From contig NZ_JAENHL010000006.1 in NCBI RefSeq assembly GCF_016595235.1, positions 310,001-374,000 on the forward strand: a stretch of DNA of 64,000 nucleotides, given 5' to 3'. Made by a program: the position numbers and the translations under genes. Positions 17,301 through 24,281 of this stretch are shown in pieces; the stretch's first letter is position 1; every line of letters starts with the position of its first letter. The notes under the pieces are model-generated. The model was not told the DNA's origin, did not search any database, and saw nothing but the letters and a program-made list of their open reading frames with translations. The stretch comes from Taklimakanibacter albus. Lineage in GTDB: Bacteria > Pseudomonadota > Alphaproteobacteria > Rhizobiales > Aestuariivirgaceae.

Positions 17301-17840
17301 AAGTTCGATCAGGATTGGCTCATTGCCGATACGACGCCCGGCGTGATTACCCCTTATGTCCTGACCACGGCTTCGGACATGGAGCATGTTTGCACCGGCA
17401 AGATGTGTGAGTTTGCCATGCCTTCTTCGAAGGTCAGTGTATGGAACGATATCAAGGCGCAGGAACAGAAGGACGACAGCTCGACGTGCACCGGTGAGGA
17501 CAGTGACAGATGTGTCGTCACGCTCAAGGTCCAGTCGGTTCCCTCCGAGGGCAACGCGTATTTGCCGATCTGGACATGGGTCATTCCGGGCGCGCCCGTC
17601 GATGTCATCGCGACCGATGGCAAGTCCATGGATTTTCGCACCATGGATGGCTTGTGGCGGCGGGGCATGATCAGCGTTCAGACCTTGGCTGAGCACGTGA
17701 AAATCCTGGCGGGGTCGATGTCGGGCGACCCGTCGAGGGAGAAACTCGATGCCCTTGATTTGTCGGAGGCCTGCCGGAAGACCGAATGCAAGGGCTGGAC
17801 GCCGGTGACGGACTCTCAGGCACAGTCCTGGCAATGGTGA
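14364..17840 (+). CDS. nSTAND1-type NTPase with a transmembrane helix and cysteine-rich C-terminal domain
   Basis: 1158 residues. The signature PYPGLRSFGPDETALFF (~56-72) leads into the P-loop VVLGGSGCGKSSL (~95-107); Walker B is LILIDQFEE (~248-256), as in nSTAND1 NTPases, which act as switches in signalling and defence. A helical/winged region follows (DVSHEALIRNWGTY, ~533-546). A single hydrophobic segment at ~691-711 predicts membrane insertion. The following ~445 residues hold about ten cysteines, against one near the P-loop of the cytoplasmic half, which suggests a disulfide-bonded periplasmic domain where most relatives carry WD40 repeats. The ATG at 14364 overlaps the TIR2 stop. Likely the sensor/switch of the cluster. 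Confidence 0.8.
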   Translation: MNDNATNVILERHKRIERLVARWDELRRERTTGNEAETTTPEADDDERREILWLTSPAPYPGLRSFGPDETALFFARQAQTDGLVQRLAKSNIMVVLGGSGCGKSSLVRAGLIPRLTTSASVPGLKGRWYVVEFRPGLDPSTALVDGFRDSIVAPVARFAPPGDPLLGRRALVKALGLDESLLKAETDEALRGEAVAAIRRRLFGDAEADALRAASLRAEGVFELARDVLDRLDIELSRGARAGPPNLLILIDQFEETFRTEVTPQGQDNLCRLIKETFTQRPPSLFLALTLRSEELHRCAEAGLANIVTETAYLLGPLDDEAARREIIVKPAQAVFGDWIWAHEEDAERGTSPFDPEVVQLLMSESQRAMAGLSHKSDYLPLLQHALLHLWDAAMERWQKELATDGMVDLAIHVTDLEAISDGVTPDFLVRCLNKYTDKARDDAIEKAAGYFQGPDARVQAERVVRTAFCAMARKDDRGNWARRFVTPARVAKLLDDDDADKAAVKEVLRVFKRAGYLNRTGSGKDKKFDVSHEALIRNWGTYNEWLREIGALEHSLREVANNLENERADASDRGRSGTVLGWFWDWLRETNENRAREVIPDRFREDIGKVVGPAGSVSQGFAAALLADGERRKSTRLSDGLPPASVQATAQLEALERETLEQGMRGRVEAMAEPWRRAVAASQKKLPRWVIVPSILLVITTAITGILWFSVAENKDLTSANNNLLRSRDRLYFGAVAAAGNLDVPRWIEAVAYELDRAYNRMDAHRGQEIWAENSSGGAEMSLSVSNWERAARQLTGAIVFRDTQAIPHLMSKANCSIAGTELLRRVGAISFGVAFDEEKNSWWPRVKTPPSAGAAPAVDAGLYPLAQRGDMVCLGRDVPLVMVWPAGQDKEPKFWQLGVACKTLQKNSCVVWLPDPLLLRVTFAKNYANVRAEPPWRRLWLSKKGEHAGASLWANMEIYDYTTLVNEAPSRVGFAFKFDQDWLIADTTPGVITPYVLTTASDMEHVCTGKMCEFAMPSSKVSVWNDIKAQEQKDDSSTCTGEDSDRCVVTLKVQSVPSEGNAYLPIWTWVIPGAPVDVIATDGKSMDFRTMDGLWRRGMISVQTLAEHVKILAGSMSGDPSREKLDALDLSEACRKTECKGWTPVTDSQAQSWQW

Positions 17841-17861
17841 ACGATGTAGAGAGGGTAAGCC

Positions 17862-18101
17862 ATGGACAGGCACAAGAAGCATCTTCTATGGTCGGCCGCG
17901 GCCTTCACCTTTGGGCTGGTGAGCATGCCGCCGGCCTCGCAGAGCCTGGCGGTTGAGGAAGGAAGAGCCATCGATCGCCTGCCGGAGATTCGTGCCGTGC
18001 TGCGCGATGCGCTCGAACAGGGCAGGGTTCTGAGCGTGCCGTCCGGCTCGACGAAGCTCGCGCAGGACTGGCCCAATTGGACCAACTGGGGCAACGGATG
18101 A
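17862..18101 (+). CDS. Probable cyclophane RiPP precursor with three W-x-N motifs
   Basis: 79-residue peptide. Residues 1-30 look like a Sec signal (basic RHKK, hydrophobic core, SMPPASQSLA); an acidic/amphipathic leader (~31-55) and a linker precede the C-terminus AQDWPNWTNWGNG. W70-P-N72, W73-T-N75 and W76-G-N78 are three consecutive aromatic-x-Asn units, the Omega1-X2-X3 pattern that radical SAM cyclophane synthases crosslink through the Trp ring and the Asn beta carbon. A GAGAGGG site precedes the ATG, and the stop overlaps the maturase start (ATGA), so the two are coupled. Product and activity unknown; modification is inferred from motif plus neighbour. Confidence 0.72.
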   Translation: MDRHKKHLLWSAAAFTFGLVSMPPASQSLAVEEGRAIDRLPEIRAVLRDALEQGRVLSVPSGSTKLAQDWPNWTNWGNG

Positions 18102-19267
18102 TCCCGGTCTTGAGGCCTGAGAGATTGCGCGGGCGCACCAAGCTGCTCGTCCTCCAGGGCACGCCGTTCTGCAATATCGATTGCGCTTATTGTTATCTGC
18201 CGGACCGCGCCGTGAAGGCGCGCATGCCCGTTGAAACCATTCGCGCGGCCGTGCGCTGGATCTTCGACAACGGCCTGGGGCGCGACGATCTTACCATCAT
18301 CTGGCATGCGGGGGAGCCGCTCACTTTGCCCCGCGCCTGGTATGAGGAGGCTTTCGCGGCAGCGCGTTCGGCGGCGCCGTCTTCCTGGCGGCCGCGGCAT
18401 GCCTTCCAGACCAATGGCATGCTGATCGACGATGACTGGTGCGCGTTCTTCGCCGCGCATGGTCTGCGTGTCGGCGTCAGCCTCGATGGTCCCGCTGCGT
18501 TGCACGACCTCCATCGCAAGCGGCGCAATGGCAAAGGCAGCCATGCGGCGGCAATGCAGGGGGTCGCCGCGTTGAAGCGCAACCGGATTCCCTTTCACGC
18601 CATCTGCGTCGTGACCGCGGAGACATTGGCGCATGCCGATGAGGTCATGGATTTCTTCGCCGAGGTCGGCGTCACCGATGTGGGCTTCAATATCGAGGAG
18701 ATCGAGGGCATCAATACCGGGTCGACACTGGCAAAGCACGGAAGCCGGGCTCGCTTTCGGGTCTTCTTCGAGCGCGTCCTCGACCGCGCCGCGTCTTACG
18801 GTATCGGCATACGCGAGGTACGGGGCGTCCTAGGGGCGGCCGCGAACCTGCCCGACAAGGAGTGGCCGGGCAATGACCAGAACATGCCCTTCGCCATCGT
18901 GACCGTCACGCATCAGGGTGCGATCCACACCTTCTCGCCTGAGCTGGCGGGTATCGCCCATCCGCGTCTCGGCTCGATGGTCCTGGGCCATGTCGGCGCC
19001 GACAGTCTTGCGGAAATCGTCGACGGTCAGGTCTTTCAGACGCTGTGGGCCGAGATCGCATCGGGGCTGGCTGCTTGCGCGCGCCGTTGCGCCTATTTTC
19101 CGATCTGCCGGGGCGGCGCGCCGTCGAACAAGCTGGGCGAACTCGGCACCTGCGCCGGCACCGAGACCATGGCCTGCCGGCTCGGCCAGCAGGAGATCGC
19201 CGAGGCGGTGCTGGGGCGTGTTCTGAACGAGATGGGGCGTGACGTGGTTCTGGCCAAGGCATCCTGA
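18098..19267 (+). CDS. Radical SAM/SPASM peptide maturase, GrrM/OscB type
   Basis: 389-residue enzyme. The radical SAM cluster is C25-x3-C29-x2-C32 (FCNIDCAYC); WHAGEPLTLP, VGVSLDGP and FNIEEIEGIN are hallmarks of the GrrM/OscB maturases that form cyclophanes in short peptides. The C-terminal cysteines (C327, C331, C337, and two more in GTCAG and ACRLG) with YFPICRGGAPSNK match the auxiliary SPASM-like cluster of that family. It should install C-C crosslinks in the W-x-N units of the peptide encoded directly upstream. The ATG at 18098 overlaps the peptide stop; an earlier start inside the peptide gene is less likely. Confidence 0.9.
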   Translation: MIPVLRPERLRGRTKLLVLQGTPFCNIDCAYCYLPDRAVKARMPVETIRAAVRWIFDNGLGRDDLTIIWHAGEPLTLPRAWYEEAFAAARSAAPSSWRPRHAFQTNGMLIDDDWCAFFAAHGLRVGVSLDGPAALHDLHRKRRNGKGSHAAAMQGVAALKRNRIPFHAICVVTAETLAHADEVMDFFAEVGVTDVGFNIEEIEGINTGSTLAKHGSRARFRVFFERVLDRAASYGIGIREVRGVLGAAANLPDKEWPGNDQNMPFAIVTVTHQGAIHTFSPELAGIAHPRLGSMVLGHVGADSLAEIVDGQVFQTLWAEIASGLAACARRCAYFPICRGGAPSNKLGELGTCAGTETMACRLGQQEIAEAVLGRVLNEMGRDVVLAKAS

Positions 19268-19294
19268 GGAAGTCTTCGCCGCGAGGAGATAGAC

Positions 19295-20449
19295 ATGGCG
19301 ACAACGAACTCTTCCATCCTTGAACCGAAGAAGGCTGGTCAGCGCCGGCTGCTCGCCCTCGACGGTGGCGGCATCCGCGGTCTCATCACCCTCGGTATTC
19401 TTGAGAAGATGGAAGCGGATCTGCGCCGGATCCTCAAGAAGGACGCGAGCTTCCGGCTGGCCGACTATTTCGACTTCATCGGCGGGACGTCGACCGGCGC
19501 CATTCTGGCGGTAGGCCTTTCGATCGGATTGTCGGCCAGCGAGCTCACCAAATTCTATCTTGAGGCGGGCCCTTTGATGTTCAAGAAGGAGGAGCTTCTC
19601 GAGCGCCTATGGAACAAGTTCAAGTCGGATCCGCTGGAGATGAAGCTCAAGGAGATATTGGGCAAGACGACCGAGCTTGGCAGTCCGAAGCTCAAGACCT
19701 TGTTGCTCCTTGTGATGCGCAACGTCTCGACGGATTCGCCTTGGCCCGTCACCAACAATCCAAACGCCCATTACAATGCGCGCGATCGTGACGACTGCAA
19801 TCTCAAGCTTCCACTCTGGCAATTGGTGCGCGCCTCGACGGCGGCGCCGACTTATTTCCCGCCCGAAGTCGTGAAGCTGAAGGAGGGGCGCCAATTCGTG
19901 TTCGTCGATGGCGGCGTGACGCCGTACAATATTCCCGCCTTTCTGATGTTCCGTAAGGCGACGGCAGAGCCTTACAGGCTTCTGTGGGAGCGCGGCGAGG
20001 ATAAGATGCTCATCGTTTCGGCCGGCACCGGCTCGGCGCCGCGGCTCGGGCCACAGGCCGGCGATCCCAACCGCTCGCTCCTCGAGGTCGCGATGTCCAT
20101 CGCGGGAGAGATGATGAACGGCATGGCCTATGACCAGGATATCAATTGCCGCACCGTCGGGCGCTGCGTCTTCGGTCCTGAGATCGACCGCGAAGTGAAG
20201 GACATGGTCCCGGCTCAACCTTTGTCGGAGAATCTCGGCCGTTCGTTCCTCTATGCGCGCTACGATCCCGATCTCACCCGCGAAGGCCTCGACGCGCTGG
20301 GGCTCAAGAAGCTGTCGCCGGAAGCGGTGGGCAAGATGGACTCAGTGAAAGCGATCGATGACCTCATGGCCGTCGGGAAGGCTTACGCCAAGAAGGCCCT
20401 CGACATCGGCGCGCAGTGGGGGCCTTTCGGAACGGCCGCGGCGGCGTAA
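19295..20449 (+). CDS. Patatin-like phospholipase
   Basis: 384-residue serine hydrolase predicted to release fatty acids from membrane phospholipids. The oxyanion loop GGGIRG is at 24-29, the nucleophile elbow GTSTG at 64-68 (Ser66), and the catalytic Asp in DGG near 205. No signal peptide. It begins 27 bases after the radical SAM gene with a GAGGAGA site, so co-transcription is likely. Patatin phospholipases serve as membrane-damaging effectors in several anti-phage systems, for example CapV in CBASS. Its place at the end of a TIR/STAND cluster makes an effector role possible, but a housekeeping lipase is not excluded. Confidence 0.9.
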   Translation: MATTNSSILEPKKAGQRRLLALDGGGIRGLITLGILEKMEADLRRILKKDASFRLADYFDFIGGTSTGAILAVGLSIGLSASELTKFYLEAGPLMFKKEELLERLWNKFKSDPLEMKLKEILGKTTELGSPKLKTLLLLVMRNVSTDSPWPVTNNPNAHYNARDRDDCNLKLPLWQLVRASTAAPTYFPPEVVKLKEGRQFVFVDGGVTPYNIPAFLMFRKATAEPYRLLWERGEDKMLIVSAGTGSAPRLGPQAGDPNRSLLEVAMSIAGEMMNGMAYDQDINCRTVGRCVFGPEIDREVKDMVPAQPLSENLGRSFLYARYDPDLTREGLDALGLKKLSPEAVGKMDSVKAIDDLMAVGKAYAKKALDIGAQWGPFGTAAAA

Positions 20450-20456
20450 CGGGTGC

Positions 20457-21041
20457 TCAACCAGTATATTCCTTCGCGAACATCCCTTTCATCTGAGCGA
20501 CGGTGTCGGCTTTATCAGGGTGAAGTGTCTTCAGGAACTCGATGGCGAAAGTGCCGGGTGCCGAACCTGGGGCCGAGATGATTCGGCCATCAGCGACCGC
20601 ATGTGGCACGTCGCGGTAGCGTTCGTTCCCGGCATAATCTGGCACAAGGCCTGAGATCCAGTCACGTCCGTTGCTCGTATGCGCCGCTTTGGCAAAAAGC
20701 CCGGCGCGCGCCAGAGCGAGCGTGCCGGCGCAGATGCCGCCAACGATACCGTTGCGCGCGTCGACAGCCTTGAGTAAGGGGCCGACATCCGGTGCGTCGG
20801 CTCCGGCCCAGCCGTCGGAGCCAATGACGGCCACGGCGTCGAGATCGCCATTGCTTTCAGCATCAGTTGCGCGTTCCGGCGTCAGCATCAGGCGGCCGAT
20901 CGAGCGCACCGGCTTAGCCCCGGGCGAGAGCGCCACGACACGCCCCGGAAACCATTCGCCGACCGAGGCCGACAGCAGGCCGAACTCCCAGTCGGCATAA
21001 CCTTCGATGAAAACCAGTCCGATCGTCTTGTCCTGAGCCAT
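20457..21041 (-). CDS. DJ-1/PfpI family protein
   Basis: 194-residue glutamine-amidotransferase-like protein. The conserved acidic residue is in FIEGYADWE (Glu13/14 region) and the nucleophile elbow is GGICAGT with Cys104. Members include proteases, deglycase-like enzymes and transcriptional-regulator domains; this one has only the core domain and resembles the YajL/PfpI group broadly. It lies tail to tail with the patatin gene, seven bases apart, and is transcribed divergently from the ABC transporter operon. Specific activity cannot be given. Confidence 0.82.
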   Translation of the reverse strand: MAQDKTIGLVFIEGYADWEFGLLSASVGEWFPGRVVALSPGAKPVRSIGRLMLTPERATDAESNGDLDAVAVIGSDGWAGADAPDVGPLLKAVDARNGIVGGICAGTLALARAGLFAKAAHTSNGRDWISGLVPDYAGNERYRDVPHAVADGRIISAPGSAPGTFAIEFLKTLHPDKADTVAQMKGMFAKEYTG

Positions 21042-21086
21042 GGTGAACCTCCCGGGATTGTGACCGCCTGTGGATGGCGTCTTCGC

Positions 21087-21097
21087 GTGACTGTCAC
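21087..21097. promoter_or_regulatory. Palindrome GTGACTGTCAC between divergent genes
   Basis: A perfect 5-1-5 palindrome lies midway between the DJ-1/PfpI gene start (21041) and the ATG of the ABC transporter binding protein (21161). Its position fits an operator for one or both genes. The regulator is unknown and a chance occurrence is possible. Confidence 0.25.
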
Positions 21098-21160
21098 ACA
21101 GCAGCGATAGCTAGCCCGGACTTTACCAATGGTCGAAGACCAAACACAGGAGAAATTCAC

Positions 21161-22282
21161 ATGAAGACGATCAGCCGCCGGACGCTCCTCAAGAGCGCGG
21201 CCGCCACGGCCGGCGTGACGCTCGCGGCTCCCTTCATCGCGCAGGGCGCCCTGGCCTCGTCGGGCACCGTCAATATCTTCGCCTGGGCCGGCTACATTTC
21301 CGATGACATGCTGGCCGCTTTCGAGAAGGCGACGGGCATCAAGCCGGTCTACACGCCCTATGGCACCAATGACGAGCTCCTCAACCAGATGCGCGCCAGC
21401 AACGGCTCGGGCTACGACATCATCTGGCCGGCCGTCGACCGCGTTCCGAACTACGTTGAATTCGGCCTCATCCAGCCGATCGACGAAGCGAAAGTGAAGT
21501 GGGACTCTGCGCTGCAGAGCGCGGTGAAAGGCTCCGAGACGCTGGGCGCCGTGGTCAACGGCAAGCGTTACCAGGTGCCGACCGACTGGGGCACGGAAGC
21601 GCTTTCCTTCGACAAGAAGGCCTCGCCGCTCGAATATGGCAAGGCCTCCTATGGCGACATCTGGAAGCCCGAAATGAAGGGCAAGGCGACGATCCGCGGC
21701 CATTCCGGTCTCGTCGGCCTGGGCCTCTGGCTCGAGACGCAGGGCAAGCTGCCCAAGCCGATGCGCGACAGCTTCAAGGACGAAGCCACGATGCGCGCCA
21801 ATTACGACGTGATCCTCGCCGAAGCGATCGCACGCAAGGGCAACATCGTGCAGTTCTGGGCCAATGAAAACGAAGCCCAGGGCGCATTCCGCACCAATGG
21901 CGCGGCGATCGGCCAGACCTGGGATTCCTCCGCCGCCGGCCTCGCCAAGGAAGGTCTGCCGATCGGCTTCGTGGCTCCCGTCGAAGGCGCGCTCACCTGG
22001 ATGGAAGGCGTGTCGCTCCCCGTCGGCGCCAAGAACCTCGACCAGGCCTATGAGTTCGTGAACTGGATGCTGACGCCGGAAGCCGGCGCCCTCTATGCCA
22101 ATCACACCTCGATCAACACCACCGCGGTCGGCGCCGACAAGTTCCTGTCGGAAGCCTCCAAGAACTTCTTCACCGCTGCCTATCCGGGCGACGCGCTCGA
22201 GAAGCTCTGGTGGTGGCCGGTCCAGGAGAACTGGTTCGTCGCCATCCGCAACGAATATCAGGACAAGTTCCTCTCGGCCTGA
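21161..22282 (+). CDS. PotD-family periplasmic binding protein (polyamine-type ABC transporter)
   Basis: 373 residues, the ligand-binding component of the transporter that follows. The N-terminus SRRTLLKSAAATAGV is a twin-arginine signal, unusual but known for this family in alphaproteobacteria. VNIFAWAGYISDDMLAAFEK and TPYGTNDELLNQMRA are typical of PotD/PotF-like proteins. The ATG at 21161 follows AGGAGA. The four-gene order binding protein, ATPase, permease, permease indicates one import operon. Substrate is probably a polyamine or related cation; opine or other substrates also occur in this group. Confidence 0.85.
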   Translation: MKTISRRTLLKSAAATAGVTLAAPFIAQGALASSGTVNIFAWAGYISDDMLAAFEKATGIKPVYTPYGTNDELLNQMRASNGSGYDIIWPAVDRVPNYVEFGLIQPIDEAKVKWDSALQSAVKGSETLGAVVNGKRYQVPTDWGTEALSFDKKASPLEYGKASYGDIWKPEMKGKATIRGHSGLVGLGLWLETQGKLPKPMRDSFKDEATMRANYDVILAEAIARKGNIVQFWANENEAQGAFRTNGAAIGQTWDSSAAGLAKEGLPIGFVAPVEGALTWMEGVSLPVGAKNLDQAYEFVNWMLTPEAGALYANHTSINTTAVGADKFLSEASKNFFTAAYPGDALEKLWWWPVQENWFVAIRNEYQDKFLSA

Positions 22283-22292
22283 CGCCTCAACG

Positions 22293-22319
22293 ATGGCGGA
22301 GCCCTGGTGGCTCCGCCAT
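22293..22319 (+). promoter_or_regulatory. Intercistronic hairpin after the binding-protein gene
   Basis: ATGGCGGAGCC (22293-22303), loop CTGGT, and GGCTCCGCCAT (22309-22319) form a perfect 11-bp stem. It is followed by TCTCTCG and no T run, so it is more likely an mRNA-stabilising or partial attenuation hairpin than a full terminator. It would allow the binding protein to be made in excess over the ATPase and permeases. Confidence 0.7.
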
Positions 22320-22339
22320 TCTCTCGATCCTGGAGCTCC

Positions 22340-23407
22340 ATGTCCCATTCCGTCGACCTCATCGACATCGAAATGATCTTCGGCCAGGTGCGCGCGGTCG
22401 AGAAATTCTCCGCTTCCGTCGAAGGTGGCGAGTTCTTCTCGATCCTTGGCCCCTCGGGCTGCGGCAAAACCACGGTGCTGCGTCTCGTCGCCGGGTTCAT
22501 CCAACCGACCGCCGGCCGGGTGCTGATTGGCGGCAAGGATGTGACGGGCAGCGGCCCGCATCAGCGCCCGACCTCGATGATCTTCCAGTCGCTGGCGCTT
22601 TTCCCGTTGATGCCGGTGTGGGAAAATATCGTCTTCGGCCTCGAAGTGCGGGGCATTCCCAAGGCAGAAAGGCGCAAACGCGCCGAGGAATTGCTCGATC
22701 TCATCGCCCTTCCGGGTTTCGGCTACCGCATGATCCACGAATTGTCGGGCGGACAGAAGCAACGTGTCGCCATCGCGCGGGCACTCGCCGTCGAACCGCA
22801 GGTTTTGCTTCTCGACGAGCCGCTGTCGGCGCTCGATCTCAAGCTGCGCCAGCATATGCGGGCTGAATTGCGGGCCCTGCAGAAGCGCACCGGCGTCACT
22901 TTCATCTATATCACCCATGACCAGTCGGAAGCGCTCGCGATGTCGGACCGCGTGGCGGTGATGAGCGCCGGCAAGTTGCAGCAGATCGCCACGCCGCGCG
23001 AGCTTTATGCCAATCCGGCGACCTCCTTCGTCGCCAGGTTCGTCGGCGAGACGAATGAGTTTCCTGGCCGTGTCCGCGGCGTTTCGGACGGCATCGCCGC
23101 CGTCGAAACCCGCCATGGCCTGCTCAAGGGTCGGGCCGGCCCCGGTCTCAGGGCGGGCGACCAGGCCGCGGTCTATGTGCGCCCCGAGGCGGTGTCGCTC
23201 GAAACCCAGAACGACAATCGCATCGAGGCGGAAGCCGAACGCCTCGAATTCGAAGGCGCGGTCGCCATTCTTCATGCCAAGGCCCAGGACGGCCAGGCGG
23301 TCCTCGCCGCCATCGCCCATCGTGGTCTCGGCCAGGCGCCGGTTTCGGGCGGCGCGATCAAGCTCTCTTTCACACCTGCCGAAGCCCTGGTCCTCGCCCA
23401 TGGCTAG
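22340..23407 (+). CDS. PotA-family ABC transporter ATP-binding protein
   Basis: 355-residue ATPase that powers the importer. Walker A is GPSGCGKTT (~38-46), the signature LSGGQKQRVAIARAL (~135-149), Walker B LLLDEPLSALD (~156-166) and switch His in YITHDQSEAL. A C-terminal TOBE-type regulatory domain follows (from ~240; QAAVYVRPEAV). The ATG at 22340 is preceded by GGAG. The 3' end overlaps the first permease by eight bases. Confidence 0.9.
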   Translation: MSHSVDLIDIEMIFGQVRAVEKFSASVEGGEFFSILGPSGCGKTTVLRLVAGFIQPTAGRVLIGGKDVTGSGPHQRPTSMIFQSLALFPLMPVWENIVFGLEVRGIPKAERRKRAEELLDLIALPGFGYRMIHELSGGQKQRVAIARALAVEPQVLLLDEPLSALDLKLRQHMRAELRALQKRTGVTFIYITHDQSEALAMSDRVAVMSAGKLQQIATPRELYANPATSFVARFVGETNEFPGRVRGVSDGIAAVETRHGLLKGRAGPGLRAGDQAAVYVRPEAVSLETQNDNRIEAEAERLEFEGAVAILHAKAQDGQAVLAAIAHRGLGQAPVSGGAIKLSFTPAEALVLAHG

Positions 23408-24281
23408 TCTGACGGCGCGTTTCGGTCCGGGCCTCGGCGGTACGATCCTGCTGCTGGTCGGCTTGTGGCTCATCGGCATGGTGCTGGCGCCCAATCTGAT
23501 GATGCTTGATTTCTCGCTGCGGCCTAACCTCATGCCGAACCAGATCGGCACCGATGCGGATCGCTATACGCTGGCGAACTTCATCGCGTTGTTCAGTGAT
23601 TCCGTTCACCGCGCCATCTTCTTCAAGACGGTGTGGGCGAGCGCACTCGTCACCCTGACGACGCTCGTCGTGACCTATCCCTTGGCCTTCTGGCTCGCCA
23701 AGATCGCCACACCGCGCGGCATGGCGCTGGCGCTTGTGGCGCTGATCATTCCGTTCTGGATCAACGAAGTCTTGCGTACACTCGCCTGGTATATCCTGCT
23801 CGCCTTCAACGGGCCGCTCAACGCGGTGCTGCTGGGGCTCGGCATCATCGCTGAGCCGGTGCGCTGGTTCGGCGACTTCGGCGTCCTCGCCGGCATGGTC
23901 TACGCCTATATTTTGTTCATGCTGTTTCCGATCTACAATTCGATCTCGACACTCGAGACGGCTCAGATCGAGGCGGCGCGCAATCTCGGCGCCTCGACGG
24001 TCAGAATCCACCGCCGCATCGTCATTCCGCATGCCAAGGCCGGCATCGCGACGGGCTGCGTCTTCACCTTCATGCTGGCGGCGGGCAGTTATGTGGCGCC
24101 GGCGCTCCTCGGCTCGCCCGGCAGCCGCTGGTTCACCGAGATCATCTACAACTGGTTCTTCGAAGGCGGAAACTGGAACCGGGGTGCGGCCTATGCCCTG
24201 GTTCTGCTCGTCCTCTGCATGCTGGTCGTGCTGGCGGCGCTGCGGGTATTCCGCGTCAATCTCGCGGATGTCGCCAAATGA
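23400..24281 (+). CDS. PotB-family ABC transporter permease
   Basis: 293-residue inner-membrane permease with about six transmembrane helices. The cytoplasmic coupling loop ETAQIEAARNLGASTVRIHRRIVIPHAKAG-type EAA motif lies near residue 185-215. It starts at the ATG at 23400 inside the end of the ATPase gene and overlaps the second permease by four bases (ATGA). Forms the translocation pore with the next gene product. Confidence 0.88.
   Translation: MASLTARFGPGLGGTILLLVGLWLIGMVLAPNLMMLDFSLRPNLMPNQIGTDADRYTLANFIALFSDSVHRAIFFKTVWASALVTLTTLVVTYPLAFWLAKIATPRGMALALVALIIPFWINEVLRTLAWYILLAFNGPLNAVLLGLGIIAEPVRWFGDFGVLAGMVYAYILFMLFPIYNSISTLETAQIEAARNLGASTVRIHRRIVIPHAKAGIATGCVFTFMLAAGSYVAPALLGSPGSRWFTEIIYNWFFEGGNWNRGAAYALVLLVLCMLVVLAALRVFRVNLADVAK

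Noticed and set aside
11723-20449. The TIR/STAND cluster as part of a prophage or integrative element
   Set aside because: No integrase, tRNA junction, attachment repeats, phage structural gene or clear change in base composition was seen at either edge.
20888-23551. An 887-codon open frame on the minus strand opposite the PotDABC-type genes
   Set aside because: It mirrors the high-GC codon pattern of the real genes, is rich in Arg, Gly and His, shows no domain, and would overlap well-supported genes completely.
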